DNA from: Pradoshia sp. D12
GTDB taxonomy: Bacteria > Bacillota > Bacilli > Bacillales > Pradoshiaceae
DNA length: 64,000 bases
Direction: 5' to 3'
Assembly (NCBI RefSeq): GCF_008935075.1
Contig: NZ_CP044545.1
Coordinates: forward strand, 3,227,587 to 3,291,586
The position numbers were made by a program, and so were the translations under genes. The stretch's first letter is position 1; each line of letters begins with the position of its first letter. Shown here one piece after another: positions 63,035 through 64,000 of this stretch. A model generated the notes under the pieces. That model was not told where the DNA came from. It saw nothing but the letters and a program-made list of their open reading frames with translations, and did no database searches.

Positions 63035-64000
63035 GAGTTCATCAACGCTCCTTGTTTTACACCTTTTTGAATAACAATTGGTTGGAATGGAGACCCAATC
63101 AGAACTGTTCCATCAGCAATTTCTACATCCTTATCGAGGATTACATAATCGAGTTTGCAATTCTTACCGATTTTTGTTTTTTGCATGATAATGGAATTTT
63201 TAATGGAAGTACCTTCATCAATATTAACGGCCCTAAAGATGATACTGTGCTCTACTTCACCTTTTATGATAGAGCCGTTGGCAACCATTGATTGGCTTAC
63301 ATGAGACTTCTCACTATACTTGGATGGCGGCTCATCCTTAACTTTTGTATAGATAGGACATTCCTTCATGAATAACTGACTCCAATTTTCTTCTTTAAGA
63401 AGATCTATACTTGATTGAAAATAGGCATTAATAGAATTGATATTCGCCAGATAACCTTCATACTGATAAACACAGATAGCGAAGTCGGAATAATGATCTT
63501 CCACAACATCCTTTAAACATTTGTACCCAGTTTGTTTCCGCTCGTCAATTAATTTAACAAGCAGTTCTTTTTTAAGGATGAACATTTCAAGTGATTCTTT
63601 ATCTTTTTTGATTTCCGTAATATCACATTTGTTTTGTATATGATATTTAAGAACAGCATTAAAATCGATATTGCAAACGGTTTGACTGTTAGCAACAATC
63701 ACATACTCCTGTTTACTTCTTTCAAGATAGGTCATATGATAAGCAAAGTGATCAAACGCATGAACCTCACCAGATACATCTTCTGTATGAGGCACCGGGA
63801 GGAAGAATAGTCCATCTCTTTTTCTATTCAAATCCCAGTTCTTACCTGTTCCCAAATGGTCCATTAACGATCTGAAATGTGCTTGTGGATAAACAGCTAC
63901 ATTAGATATTCCCGAATTAACCATGCTTGAAAGAATAAAATCTATTAAACGGAAACGACCAGCTATTGGTAATGCTGCAACATTCCGACTTTTTGTTAAA
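63031..64000 (-). CDS. glgD: Glucose-1-phosphate adenylyltransferase subunit GlgD (5' end outside window)
   Basis: The frame enters from the right edge (LTKSRNVAALPIAGRFRLID) and runs 322 codons; about 20 N-terminal residues are missing compared with the 343-residue B. subtilis GlgD. It is a GlgC paralogue with a nucleotidyltransferase domain followed by a left-handed beta-helix (NIDEGTSIKNSIIMQKTKIG), in B. subtilis the companion of catalytic GlgC. An internal ATG at 63924 is not the start. Overlaps glgA by 4 nt. Confidence 0.93.
   Translation of the reverse strand, partial: LTKSRNVAALPIAGRFRLIDFILSSMVNSGISNVAVYPQAHFRSLMDHLGTGKNWDLNRKRDGLFFLPVPHTEDVSGEVHAFDHFAYHMTYLERSKQEYVIVANSQTVCNIDFNAVLKYHIQNKCDITEIKKDKESLEMFILKKELLVKLIDERKQTGYKCLKDVVEDHYSDFAICVYQYEGYLANINSINAYFQSSIDLLKEENWSQLFMKECPIYTKVKDEPPSKYSEKSHVSQSMVANGSIIKGEVEHSIIFRAVNIDEGTSIKNSIIMQKTKIGKNCKLDYVILDKDVEIADGTVLIGSPFQPIVIQKGVKQGALMNS

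Noticed and set aside
1-64000. Prophage, insertion sequence or conjugative element
   Set aside because: No transposase, integrase, recombinase or phage structural gene was seen; differences from B. subtilis are isolated genes.

Overview
This window is a stretch of a low-GC Firmicutes chromosome, from a member of the Bacillaceae (Bacillus in the broad sense). Three things show this. Gene content and order follow, with gaps and insertions, the B. subtilis block that runs from ytpQ through trmB, amyX, leuS, asnB, metK, pckA, luxS and the men genes to the glg operon. Ribosome binding sites are strong and purine rich, with TTG and GTG starts used freely. Regulation relies on T-box, S-box and cobalamin riboswitches and U-tailed terminators. 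Species cannot be named from the sequence alone. I saw no rRNA, tRNA, phage, transposase or CRISPR array.

Layout. 1-2.6 kb: the 5' part of ytpQ, ytpP, and an MFS transporter whose promoter carries a NiaR-like operator (probably the niacin transporter naiP). 2.8-6 kb: an accessory patch with a small membrane protein, an unrecognised 717-residue protein ending in a methyltransferase domain, and a 36-residue ORF. 6-20 kb: a housekeeping series on both strands (DUF84 NTPase, ytoP, ytzB, ytnP, trmB, ytzH, ytmP, amyX-ytlR-ytlQ, thpR, pepV-dat, ytzE, ytzG). 20-30 kb: ytgP, ytfP, a VanZ-like protein, cse60, a rhodanese, T-box-controlled leuS, ytzC, and the tRNA wobble-uridine genes mnmL/mnmM (ytqA/ytqB). 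30-35 kb: a cobalamin-riboswitch-controlled permease/ATPase pair, a luciferase-like monooxygenase, ytpB and ytpA. 35-43 kb: ytoA, a C39-type peptidase, asnB, S-box-controlled metK, pckA, ytmB, ytmA. 43-50 kb: the ytlA-ytlC-ytlD ABC transporter, ytkD, small membrane or acidic proteins, luxS, yidD, a Zur-controlled znuA and several very small genes. 50-58 kb: menaquinone synthesis (menF-menD-menH-menB, menE, divergent menA) without menC. 58-64 kb: yteA and glycogen genes glgP, glgA and most of glgD.

Themes. Metabolite-sensing RNA controls three transcripts (leucyl-tRNA, SAM, cobalamin), and DNA operators probably control two more (niacin, zinc). SAM supply (metK), SAM use (methyltransferases) and recycling (luxS) are all present. 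Two intergenic regions hold different degenerate tandem repeats, of 40 nt (two 20-nt halves) and 21 nt. Both have near two-helical-turn phasing, and both lie beyond gene terminators; they are the least explained structures in the window. The other main unknown is the 717-residue methyltransferase-domain protein.
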